DNA from: Lysobacteraceae bacterium SCN 69-320
GTDB lineage: Bacteria; Pseudomonadota; Gammaproteobacteria; Xanthomonadales; Rhodanobacteraceae
Direction: 5' to 3'
Length of the DNA stretch: 64,000 nt
Assembly: GCA_001725155.1 (NCBI GenBank)
Contig: MEFP01000030.1
Coordinates: forward strand, 682,001 to 746,000
Below are positions 26,908 through 34,356 of this stretch, one piece after another. The number at the start of each line of letters is the position of its first letter. Positions within the stretch are counted from its first letter, which is position 1. The translations under genes were made by a program, and so were the position numbers. The notes under the pieces were generated by a model. That model ran no database searches. It saw only the letters and a list, made by a program, of their open reading frames with translations, and had not been told where the DNA came from.

Positions 26908-27351
26908 ATGGACACGATCCGCTTCTACCGCGTCGGCGACGACTACGGCGAGTTCTCCAATTTCTCGCCGCATCCGATCAGCCTGTCCGGCAAACGCTGG
27001 CCGACGTCCGAGCACTATTTCCAGGCGCAGAAATTCGACGATGCCGCGTATGGCGAGCGCATACGCAAGGCGCATTCGCCGATGGAAGCGGCCAACCTCG
27101 GACGCGACCGCAAGCAGAAGCTGCGGCGCGACTGGGAGTCGGTCAAGGTCGAGGTCATGCGCACGGCGCTGCGCGCGAAGTTCACCCAGCACGCCGATCT
27201 CGCCGCGCTGCTGCTGTCCACCGGCGACGCGAAGCTGATCGAGCACACCCACAACGACCGCTACTGGGCCGACGGCGGCGACGGCAGCGGCAAGAACTGG
27301 CTGGGTCGTCTGCTGATGGAACTGCGTGAGGAACTGCGCGCTCGCGCCTGA
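26908..27351 (+). CDS. NADAR-domain N-glycosidase (YbiA-like)
   Basis: A 147-residue single NADAR domain. It shows FSNFSPHPISL, the conserved WPTSEHYFQAQKF with the likely catalytic Glu, AANLGRDRKQKLRRDWE, and HTHNDRYWADGGDGSGKNWLG at the end. The family hydrolyses the N-glycosidic bond of riboflavin-pathway intermediates (YbiA) or removes ADP-ribose from guanine (DarT-linked NADAR). No DarT-like partner is adjacent, so the housekeeping YbiA role is more likely, though not proven. Confidence 0.88.
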   Translation: MDTIRFYRVGDDYGEFSNFSPHPISLSGKRWPTSEHYFQAQKFDDAAYGERIRKAHSPMEAANLGRDRKQKLRRDWESVKVEVMRTALRAKFTQHADLAALLLSTGDAKLIEHTHNDRYWADGGDGSGKNWLGRLLMELREELRARA

Positions 27352-27690
27352 GCCGGTTGCGCCAGGCGGACGCACGCGAAAGGGATACATCGAAGGCGTG
27401 CGGGAGGCCGCATCGTCTGCGGCCGTCTTCGTGCAGGATCCTCGGGTGACCTTCAGTCTCTGTGAGACCTGCCTGACGGGCTCGGCCGTGAACGTGAGCC
27501 GGAGCTTTTCCGGCCCGAAGGGGTGTAATGCGTGAATTCGCCCATCCGCCTATCACGCGGCATTCCGGGCTCTCGCAGCGGCGCGAAAGCACCACGACAT
27601 CGCGCTTGACGCTTCCCGCCGGATGCTGATATCCCGCCGGCCAGGGGAAACTGGGGCTGTCCCGGTATCTGCAGCTAGAGAGAAAGCCGC
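27352..27690 (+). other. Leader region of the giant repeat protein, with two RNA hairpins
   Basis: 339 bp without a gene. Besides the hairpin at 27406-27424, GCCGGA/TCCGGC pairs at 27498-27503 and 27509-27514. A longer fold just before the start codon brings GATA(T)CC (27628-27634) against GGTATC (27664-27669), with an inner CCAG/CTGG hairpin at 27641-27654. TTGACG at 27606-27611 could be a -35 element, with a weak TGATAT 15 bp on. I compared the region with glycine, c-di-GMP, cobalamin and TPP riboswitch signatures from memory and found no match. Confidence 0.35.
27406..27424 (+). terminator. Possible terminator after the NADAR gene
   Basis: GGCCGC (27406-27411), 7-nt loop, GCGGCC (27419-27424). 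It is followed by GTCTTCGT, only partly T-rich, and lies 55 bp beyond the NADAR stop. Confidence 0.4.
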
Positions 27691-30600
27691 ATGTCGGATC
27701 GGTGCCTGTCGCGCGCACGTCGGGGCGCGCTGTTGTTGAGTGCCTTGGTATGGGGATCCGCGACGGCGGATCAGTCAGGGCAATATCTGTCCGGGTCGTC
27801 TGGCACGCGCGTGAGCACGTCGTCGATCCAGGAACGCCAGTCGACGGGCACGCGCACGGCGCATGTCGAGCGCAGAGTCGCCCGTACCGACAAGTCGACC
27901 GCCGCGCAGAATCCGGACGCACCGGCCGTAGCGCAGTATCCGGATGTCGCGCCGCGCTCGGCGCAGGCCGTGAACATCCACACCACGGCGCTCGCCTTCG
28001 ACGGCGCCACCCTGACCGATACCGGCGCGTTTCCGCCCGACAGCATGGGTGCGATCGGCCCGGCGCAGTTCGTGACCTTCGTCAACGGACGCATCCGCTC
28101 GTTCACGAAGGCCGGCGTGGCCGACGGCGTGCTGGATGCGGATCCCGACCTGTTCTTCGCCCCGGTCATGACGCCGGTCAGCGGGGCCGTCCTGGCCAAT
28201 TTCACCAACCATCCGCAGGTGCGCTACGACCGCTTCTCGGCGCGCTGGTTTCTGACCATCGCCGACGTGCCCTGCACGGATGCCGGCTGCACGACCACGG
28301 CGGCCAATCGCGTGCTGATCGCCGTCAGCGACGCGGCCAGCAACGGTACCTTGAGCGGCTCGACGGTGTGGACGTTCTTCCAGTTCCAGGCCGACCCGGG
28401 CACGGGTTTCTGTGAAAACCCGTCTCTGGGCATCGACGTCAACGCGCTGTACGTCGGCTGCAACATGTTCACGAATACCGGCACCTTCGTCGGCACGAAC
28501 GGCTACGTGGTGCGCAAGACCTCCGTCCTCGGCGCCGGCCCGGTGACGGTGACGATGTTCGCGAACCTCGCCGCCGGCACCGGCGCCGGCCCGATCTCGC
28601 CGCGCGGCGTGGACAACTACGACGCCGCCGCAACGGAAGGCTATTTCGTCGGTGTCGACAACGCGACCTTCAGCACCATCATGTTCCGCCGCGTCGGCAA
28701 TCCGGGGTCGGCCACGCCGACGATCTCGGCGAACATTGCGGTGACCGTGCCGACCACGACGTTCCCGAATCCCGTCACGCACGCGGGCAATACCGGCGGC
28801 AACAACGGCCGTCTCGATTCGCTCGACGACCGCCTCTACACCGCCATGATCCGCAACGGCCGCCTGTGGTCGGCACACAACTTCCGCGTCAGCTCGGCCG
28901 GCGTGGCGAACACCGCCGCGGCCGCGCGCAACGCGGTGCGCTGGTATGAATTCCAGAACCTGACGACCACGCCGACCCTCGTGCAGTCGGGCACCGTGTT
29001 CGACAACGCCGCGACATTGGCCGCCGCAAGGCAGTACTGGATGCCGAGCGTGATCGTCACCGGCCAGGGCCACTCGGTGATGGGCATGACGATGGCCGGC
29101 ACTCCGGTCGGCGCGACGCCGGTCTATGTGGGCCGTCTCGCCGGCGACACGCTCGGCACGATGGCCGGCCCGCCCACGGTCGCCGCCGTCGCGTTCGGAA
29201 CCACGACGGCGAACTACAACCCGCCCGCGGATCCGGGCGGCGCTGCCGGACGGCGCTGGGGCAACTACTCGTTCACGAGCCTCGATCCGCTCGACGACAT
29301 GACGGTCTGGACGATCCAGGAATACAACCAGGCTCTGAACAGTTACGCGGTTCGGGTCGGACGCCTCGCCGCACCGCCGCCGGCTACGCCGACGTGTTCG
29401 GGCAGTCCGATCACGTTCCCCGGCCCGACCGGCAACGTGGTCATCAATGCCACGTCGAGCGCGGGTTCGGGCTTCTACGATCCGGGCGCGAACCTGCCGG
29501 CGCCGGCGCTGCCGTTCACGCATCTGAGCGCGACGGTCACGAACGCCACGGTCAACAGCGTCACGTTCAACTCGCCGACCCAGGTCACGCTCAACATCAC
29601 CGCGTCCGCGACCGGTCCGCAGAACGTCACCGTGACCAATCCGGACGGCCAGTCCGTCACCGCGAACGGCTGCATCAATGTACAGAATGCGGTGGCGGCG
29701 GATCTGGCGATCACCAAGACCGACGGCGTGACCACGGCGACACCCGGCGGCAGCGTGACCTACACGATCACGGCGTCGAATCCGAGCGCAGTTGCGGCCA
29801 CGGGCGCCACGGTGGCCGACACCTTCCCGGCCCCGCTGACCTGCGCCTGGGCTTGTGTCGGCGCCGGCGGCGGCACCTGCACGGCCAGCGGCAGCGGCAA
29901 CATCAACGACACGGTCAACCTGCCAGCGGGCGCCAGCACCACGTATACCGCGAGCTGTGCGATCGCGGCCGCCGCAACCGGCACCCTGAGCAATACGGCG
30001 ACCGTAACGATCGCCGGCGATCCGAATGCAGCCGACAATTCCGCGACCGATACCGACACGCTGACGCCACAAGCCAATCTGGGTATCACCAAGACCGACG
30101 GCGTGACCTCGGCCATACCCGGCGGCAGCGTCACCTACACGATCACGGCGTCGAACGCCGGCCCGAGCGATGCGCCGGGTTCCACGGTGGCCGACACCTT
30201 CCCGGCGTCGCTGACCTGCACCTGGACCTGCGCCGGTGCGGGCGGCGGCACCTGCACGGCGTCGGGCAGCGGCAACATCGCCGACACCGTGAACCTGCCC
30301 GCCGGCGGCAGCACGACGTATACCGCGAGCTGCACGATTTCCGCGGCAGCAAGCGGCACCTTGTCGAACACGGCTACCGTGGCGGCGCCCGGCGGCGTGA
30401 CTGATCCGACGCCGGGCAACAACTCGGCGACCGACACCGACACGTTGAGTGCGAGCGCCGATCTGGCGATCACGAAGACCGACGGCGTGACGAGCGCGAC
30501 GCCGGGCGGCAGCGTGACGTACACGATAACGGCCAGCAACGCCGGCCCGAGCAACGCGACCGGCGCGACGATTGCCGATACATTCCCGGCGAGCCAGACC

Positions 30601-33264
30601 TGCACCTGGACCTGCGTCGGCGCGGGCGGCGGCACCTGCACGGCGAGTGGCAGTGGCAATATCAACAACACGGTCAACCTGCCCGCGGGCGGCAGCGTGA
30701 CCTATACGGCGAGCTGCACGATCTCCGCATCGGCGAGCGGCACGCTGTCGAATACCGCAACGGTCGCCGCACCGGCCGGCGTGACCGATCCGACGCCAGG
30801 CAACAACGCGGCGACCGACACCGACACGTTGAGTGCGAGCGCCGACCTGTCCGTCACCAAGACCGACGGCGTGACCTCGGCAACACCGGGCGGCAGCGTG
30901 ACCTACACGATCACGGCGTCGAACGCCGGCCCGAGCAATGCGCCGGGTTCCACGGTGGCCGACACCTTCCCGGCGTCGCTGACCTGCACCTGGACCTGCG
31001 TCGGCACCGGCGGCGGTACCTGTACGGCCAGCGGCAGCGGCAATATCGCCGACAGCGTCAACCTGCCCGCGGGCGGCAGCACGACGCATACGGCGAGCTG
31101 CACGATATCGGCGTCGGCCAGCGGCACGTTGAGCAACACAGCGACCGTCGCGGCACCGGCCGGCGTCACCGATCCGACGCCGGGCAACAACTCGGCCACC
31201 GATACCGACGCACTCGGCGCATCGGCGGATCTGGTTATCACGAAGACCGACGGCGTCACTTCCGCCACGCCGGGCGGCAATGTCACCTACACGATCACCG
31301 CAAGCAATGCGGGTCCGAGCAACGCGACCGGTGCCACCGTGGCCGACACGTTCCCGGCCGTGCAGACCTGCACCTGGACCTGCGTCGGTGCCGGCGGCGG
31401 TACGTGTACCGCATCGGGCAGCGGCAATATCGCCCATACGGTGAATCTGCCCGCGGGCGGCAGCGTGACCTATACGGCGAGCTGCGCGATCTCGGCGTCG
31501 GCGACCGGTTCGATGAGCAATACGGCGACCGTGACCGCACCGGCCGGCGTGACCGATCCGACGCCGGGCAACAACTCGGCGACGGATACCGACGCGCTGA
31601 CGGCGCTGGCCGATCTGACCATCACGAAGACGCATGCCGGAAACTTCACTCAGGGGCAGACCGGCGCGACCTATACGCTCATGGCCAGCAACGTCGGCGG
31701 CTCGCCGACCACGGGTGTGGTCACGATGACGGATACGTTGCCGGCAGGATTGACCGCGACGGCGATCAGCGGCACCGGCTGGAGCTGCACGCTGGGCACC
31801 TTGACCTGTACGCGCTCCGATGCGCTGGCTGCGGGCAGCAGCTACCCGGCCGTCACGTTGACCGTCAATGTCGCCGGCAATGCATCCGCGTCGGTGACCA
31901 ACACCGCAACCGTGTCCGGTGGCGGCCAGACCAACAGCGCCAACGACAGCGCGAGCGATCCGACCACGATCACACAGCTGTCCGACCTGACGATCGCGAA
32001 GACCCACGCCGGAAGCTTCACGCAGGGCCAGGCCGGCGCCGTCTACACGCTCACGGCGAGCAACGCGGGCACGGGACCGACCAGCGGCACCGTGACGGTG
32101 ACCGACACCTTGCCTGCGGGGCTGACCGCGACGGCGATCGGCGGCACCGGCTGGAGCTGCACGCTGGGCACGCTGACCTGCACACGTTCGGATGCGCTCG
32201 CTGCAGGCAGCAGCTATCCGGCGATCACCTTGACGGTGAACGTCGCCAACAACGCACCGGCTTCGGTGACCAACACGGCGGCGGTATCCGGCGGAGGCCA
32301 GATCAACACGAGCAACGACAGCGCAAGCGATGCGACGACGATCGCGACGGCGGCCTATACGATCGGCGGCACCGTCAGCGGCGCCACCTCGGCGGCGATC
32401 CTCACCTTGAGCGACACCACGAACGGCACGTCGCAGTCGACATCGTCGAGCGGCGCATTCACGTTCACGACGCCGCTTCCGATCGGCGCTAGCTGGAACG
32501 TCGCGGTGACAACGCCGCCGTCGGGCCAGAGCTGCGTCGTCGCCAATGGCAACGGCAGCAACCTTTCGGCAAACGTGACGAACGTGCAGGTGACCTGCAC
32601 GACCGTGCTCGTGACGATCGCACCCGCCAGCCTGGCCGCCGGCACCTACAACCTGCCCTACAGCCAGCAGCTGAGCGCCAGCAGCAGCGACATCCCGGAC
32701 CATGCGCCGTACACGTTCACGTCGTCGGGCAGCCTCCCGCCGGGCTTGACCCTGGGCACGAGTGGCCTGCTGTCAGGCACGCCGTCCGCCGTCGGCAGCT
32801 TCCCGTTCACCGTGCAGGCTGCGGGTTCCGACGGCGTGTCGGGCACGCAGGCGTATACGCTGGTCGTGAACCAGGCGACGGCGACGGTCGCCGTCGCGGC
32901 CACGCCGAATCCCACGAGCCCAGGCGTCCCGGTGAACCTGGTCGCGACGGTGGCCGGCGCTGCGCCCACGGGCACGGTGAGCTTCAGCGCCGACGGTGCG
33001 ACGCTGCCCTGCTCGCCCGTGACCCTGATCGTCGGCGCGACGAGTTCGACAGCCACCTGCACGACGACGTTTACGACGGCGGGCGCTCATCCGGTCACGG
33101 CGAGCTACAGCGGCGACGCGAATTTCCCGCCGTCGACGTCAGCCGTTCTCGCCGTGATGGTCGACATGCCCGCCGTGCCTGTGCCGGCACTGGATCGTTG
33201 GGCGCTGCTGCTGCTCTGCGGACTGCTCGGCACCTTCGCGTTCGCGCGATCGCGTCGGGCTTGA
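27691..33264 (+). CDS. Giant exported DUF11-repeat surface protein with IPTL-CTERM-like tail
   Basis: 1857 residues. A signal peptide (about 1-27) is followed by a ~540-residue N-terminal domain (about 90-565) that I do not recognise. It begins NIHTTALAFDGATL, has several Cys and WYEFQ, and looks like a secreted beta-propeller. An IPT-like unit (about 570-665) follows. Next come five DUF11 modules starting ADLAITKTDGVT (about 670-1306), two divergent DUF11 modules starting DLTITKTHAG (about 1307-1550), a carboxypeptidase-regulatory-like or Ig-like module, a putative-Ig domain with GLTLGTSGLLSGTP, and a final Ig-like module. The last 30 residues, VPVPALDRWALLLL then a hydrophobic run and RSRRA, match the IPTL-CTERM sorting-signal layout. 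Cell-surface display is therefore expected. It separates the two arms of the pigment locus. Confidence 0.88.
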   Translation: MSDRCLSRARRGALLLSALVWGSATADQSGQYLSGSSGTRVSTSSIQERQSTGTRTAHVERRVARTDKSTAAQNPDAPAVAQYPDVAPRSAQAVNIHTTALAFDGATLTDTGAFPPDSMGAIGPAQFVTFVNGRIRSFTKAGVADGVLDADPDLFFAPVMTPVSGAVLANFTNHPQVRYDRFSARWFLTIADVPCTDAGCTTTAANRVLIAVSDAASNGTLSGSTVWTFFQFQADPGTGFCENPSLGIDVNALYVGCNMFTNTGTFVGTNGYVVRKTSVLGAGPVTVTMFANLAAGTGAGPISPRGVDNYDAAATEGYFVGVDNATFSTIMFRRVGNPGSATPTISANIAVTVPTTTFPNPVTHAGNTGGNNGRLDSLDDRLYTAMIRNGRLWSAHNFRVSSAGVANTAAAARNAVRWYEFQNLTTTPTLVQSGTVFDNAATLAAARQYWMPSVIVTGQGHSVMGMTMAGTPVGATPVYVGRLAGDTLGTMAGPPTVAAVAFGTTTANYNPPADPGGAAGRRWGNYSFTSLDPLDDMTVWTIQEYNQALNSYAVRVGRLAAPPPATPTCSGSPITFPGPTGNVVINATSSAGSGFYDPGANLPAPALPFTHLSATVTNATVNSVTFNSPTQVTLNITASATGPQNVTVTNPDGQSVTANGCINVQNAVAADLAITKTDGVTTATPGGSVTYTITASNPSAVAATGATVADTFPAPLTCAWACVGAGGGTCTASGSGNINDTVNLPAGASTTYTASCAIAAAATGTLSNTATVTIAGDPNAADNSATDTDTLTPQANLGITKTDGVTSAIPGGSVTYTITASNAGPSDAPGSTVADTFPASLTCTWTCAGAGGGTCTASGSGNIADTVNLPAGGSTTYTASCTISAAASGTLSNTATVAAPGGVTDPTPGNNSATDTDTLSASADLAITKTDGVTSATPGGSVTYTITASNAGPSNATGATIADTFPASQTCTWTCVGAGGGTCTASGSGNINNTVNLPAGGSVTYTASCTISASASGTLSNTATVAAPAGVTDPTPGNNAATDTDTLSASADLSVTKTDGVTSATPGGSVTYTITASNAGPSNAPGSTVADTFPASLTCTWTCVGTGGGTCTASGSGNIADSVNLPAGGSTTHTASCTISASASGTLSNTATVAAPAGVTDPTPGNNSATDTDALGASADLVITKTDGVTSATPGGNVTYTITASNAGPSNATGATVADTFPAVQTCTWTCVGAGGGTCTASGSGNIAHTVNLPAGGSVTYTASCAISASATGSMSNTATVTAPAGVTDPTPGNNSATDTDALTALADLTITKTHAGNFTQGQTGATYTLMASNVGGSPTTGVVTMTDTLPAGLTATAISGTGWSCTLGTLTCTRSDALAAGSSYPAVTLTVNVAGNASASVTNTATVSGGGQTNSANDSASDPTTITQLSDLTIAKTHAGSFTQGQAGAVYTLTASNAGTGPTSGTVTVTDTLPAGLTATAIGGTGWSCTLGTLTCTRSDALAAGSSYPAITLTVNVANNAPASVTNTAAVSGGGQINTSNDSASDATTIATAAYTIGGTVSGATSAAILTLSDTTNGTSQSTSSSGAFTFTTPLPIGASWNVAVTTPPSGQSCVVANGNGSNLSANVTNVQVTCTTVLVTIAPASLAAGTYNLPYSQQLSASSSDIPDHAPYTFTSSGSLPPGLTLGTSGLLSGTPSAVGSFPFTVQAAGSDGVSGTQAYTLVVNQATATVAVAATPNPTSPGVPVNLVATVAGAAPTGTVSFSADGATLPCSPVTLIVGATSSTATCTTTFTTAGAHPVTASYSGDANFPPSTSAVLAVMVDMPAVPVPALDRWALLLLCGLLGTFAFARSRRA
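29696..32340 (+). repeat. Seven tandem DUF11-encoding repeats
   Basis: Five units with a period of about 380 bp start near 29696, 30070, 30463, 30841 and 31225. Two related but shorter units start near 31609 and 31981. Units three to five are close to identical in long stretches, including the segments encoding TKTDGVTSATPGG and TCTASGSGNI, which implies recent duplication or gene conversion. Confidence 0.85.
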
Positions 33265-33267
33265 GCA

Positions 33268-33310
33268 GTCGACCCGGAGCTGCCGCTGGCGAGCGGCAGC
33301 TCCGGTCGAC
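33268..33310 (+). terminator. Very stable hairpin after the giant gene
   Basis: GTCGACC (33268-33274), one bulged C and a 12-bp stem (33276-33287 with 33292-33303), loop GGCG, then GGTCGAC (33304-33310). The stem totals 19 bp. It starts 4 bp beyond the stop codon. There is no T-tract, so it may be an RNA-stabilising or Rho-linked end rather than a classical terminator. Confidence 0.6.
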
Positions 33311-33407
33311 AGTGGCAGTGGCAGGAAATGACCCGGCCGCCTGCTGGTGACTGCACAAGAAATTGCACGCAAGGACCACCGCGCCCTGAAGCAGCGGCCC
33401 TGTGAAT

Positions 33408-33495
33408 TGGTGGGCGAGGAAGGAATCGAACCTTCTGGACTACTGGAGTCCCTGATTTACAGTCAGGACCGCTACCGTTTACGGGTTACTCGCCC
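33408..33495 (-). tRNA. tRNA-Tyr (GTA)
   Basis: The gene reads leftward. The acceptor stem GGGCGAG (33495-33489) pairs with CTCGCCC (33418-33412), then discriminator A and an encoded CCA (33410-33408). The anticodon arm CTGACT-GTA-AATCAG puts anticodon GTA at 33460-33458. A long variable arm (class II) is present, as expected for bacterial tRNA-Tyr. The T-arm contains GGTTCGATTCC. It stands alone here, with no Gly or Thr tRNA next to it. Confidence 0.95.
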
Positions 33496-33608
33496 AGCTT
33501 GAAACACGACGTGGATCTGCAGCGCGGCTTCACGCCGTGCCGCCGGTTTTCCTGAAGCCACCCGAATCCGGCAATTCGCAGACTCCGGAACCGCAACGCC
33601 GAAAAACA

Positions 33609-33637
33609 AAAAACCCCGGCTTTTGGCCGGGGTTTTT
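33609..33637 (-). terminator. Bidirectional intrinsic terminator upstream of tRNA-Tyr
   Basis: A 12-bp perfect stem (33609-33620 with 33626-33637), loop TTTTG, GC-rich core CCCCGGC/GCCGGGG, flanked by A5 and T5. On the minus strand it ends messages from the lipoprotein operon or the small transcript starting near 33736. tRNA-Tyr therefore needs its own promoter in 33496-33608, which I could not identify. Confidence 0.9.
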
Positions 33638-33659
33638 CGTGAAAGCTGTCGAACTCAGC

Positions 33660-33734
33660 TCAAACGCAAAAAGCTCCGCGGCGCAATGGTCGGCGGAGAT
33701 AGGAATAGCGGCTGCGGGTGAGCGGCGTGTTCAT
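33660..33734 (-). CDS. Possible leaderless 24-residue microprotein
   Basis: ATG 33734 to TGA 33660, an Arg/Tyr-rich peptide beginning MNTPLTRSRYSY and ending RRGAFCV. A promoter-like pair lies directly upstream (TTGACG, 18 bp, TAGAGT), and transcription would start within a few bases of the ATG. An intrinsic terminator follows 23 bp beyond the stop. Promoter, short frame and terminator together look like a complete small gene of about 130 nt. It could equally be a non-coding small RNA. I know no homologue. Confidence 0.3.
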   Translation of the reverse strand: MNTPLTRSRYSYLRRPLRRGAFCV

Positions 33735-33742
33735 GGGCGCGG

Positions 33743-33772
33743 ACTCTAGCGGCGCGAACGACCTGGCGTCAA
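33743..33772 (-). promoter_or_regulatory. Candidate sigma-70 promoter of the small gene beside tRNA-Tyr
   Basis: On the minus strand TTGACG (33772-33767) and TAGAGT (33748-33743) are 18 bp apart, followed by a GC-rich discriminator. The predicted start is near 33736, pointing toward the terminator at 33609-33637. Confidence 0.45.
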
Positions 33773-33789
33773 TGACATAAGCGGCCAGA

Positions 33790-34356
33790 TCACGGCTGCG
33801 CGCCGACGCGCTTCTTCAGCGTCGCGTAGAACTCCTGCGCATCGTTTTCCAGGGTCACGCGCACGTCGCGGCCGCGCAGATCGCCGAGGGCCGCGACGAC
33901 GCGATCCTGCGTGACGGATGCATCGGCGTAGAAGAACCAGTCGTGCTGCTGGTTCCAGTCGAGTACCGCGACGAGTTCGGCTTCGCTGCCCAGCGCGGTC
34001 AGCAGCAGACGTTCGCGCGCGTCGAAGTCGTGCTGCAGCGCCGGGTCGTTCTGGCCGACGTAAGGGATCTGTCGCGCCTCGGATACCACGAGCAGCTGCG
34101 GCAGTCGACGCGGCGGCGCGACGCTGAAGTCCTCGCGATATTCCCAGGCGATCGGCTGTCCCTCGCGTTCGGCTTCGGCACGCGCCCAGACGCCGTGACG
34201 CACGCCGCCGCGCGCCGGATCAATCAGCGCCGGGGCCGGCGGCTGCGGCTGTGCCTGCACCGCCGCAGCCGGCGGCGCGTCGGACGGCGGCGGCGCGCAG
34301 CCGGCCAGCGCAGCGGCAAGCAGCAGGCTGGCGACAGTGCGGGCCCGCGTGTTCAT
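33790..34356 (-). CDS. Lipoprotein, possibly DUF695-like, coupled to the halogenase-like gene
   Basis: A 188-residue protein with a lipoprotein signal (LLLAAALAGC, lipidated Cys near residue 20) and a Pro/Ala-rich linker. A mature domain starts about residue 65: WEYREDFSVAPPRRLPQLLVV, LVAVLDWNQQHDWFFYAD. The last phrase resembles DUF695 proteins, which have no known function. The start overlaps the end of the halogenase-like gene by 4 bp (ATGA), so it belongs to that operon and may sit in the outer membrane near pigment. The assignment to DUF695 is from memory and uncertain. Confidence 0.75.
   Translation of the reverse strand: MNTRARTVASLLLAAALAGCAPPPSDAPPAAAVQAQPQPPAPALIDPARGGVRHGVWARAEAEREGQPIAWEYREDFSVAPPRRLPQLLVVSEARQIPYVGQNDPALQHDFDARERLLLTALGSEAELVAVLDWNQQHDWFFYADASVTQDRVVAALGDLRGRDVRVTLENDAQEFYATLKKRVGAQP

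Noticed and set aside
27352-27690. Known riboswitch upstream of the giant gene
   Set aside because: CCGAAG and nearby stems recall glycine or c-di-GMP aptamers, but the conserved cores are missing when compared from memory.
29696-32340. Regular repeats as a possible CRISPR array
   Set aside because: The repeats are in frame, about 380 bp long and encode DUF11 modules; no cas genes are present.
27775-32703. A 1642-codon minus-strand frame opposite the giant surface protein
   Set aside because: Arg-rich antisense shadow in high-GC repetitive DNA; the plus strand encodes recognisable DUF11 modules, a signal peptide and a CTERM tail.
33408-33495. tRNA-Tyr as an integration site for a mobile element covering 25.8-33.4 kb
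   Set aside because: I found no duplicate of the tRNA 3' end at the other side and no integrase, excisionase or phage gene in the interval.
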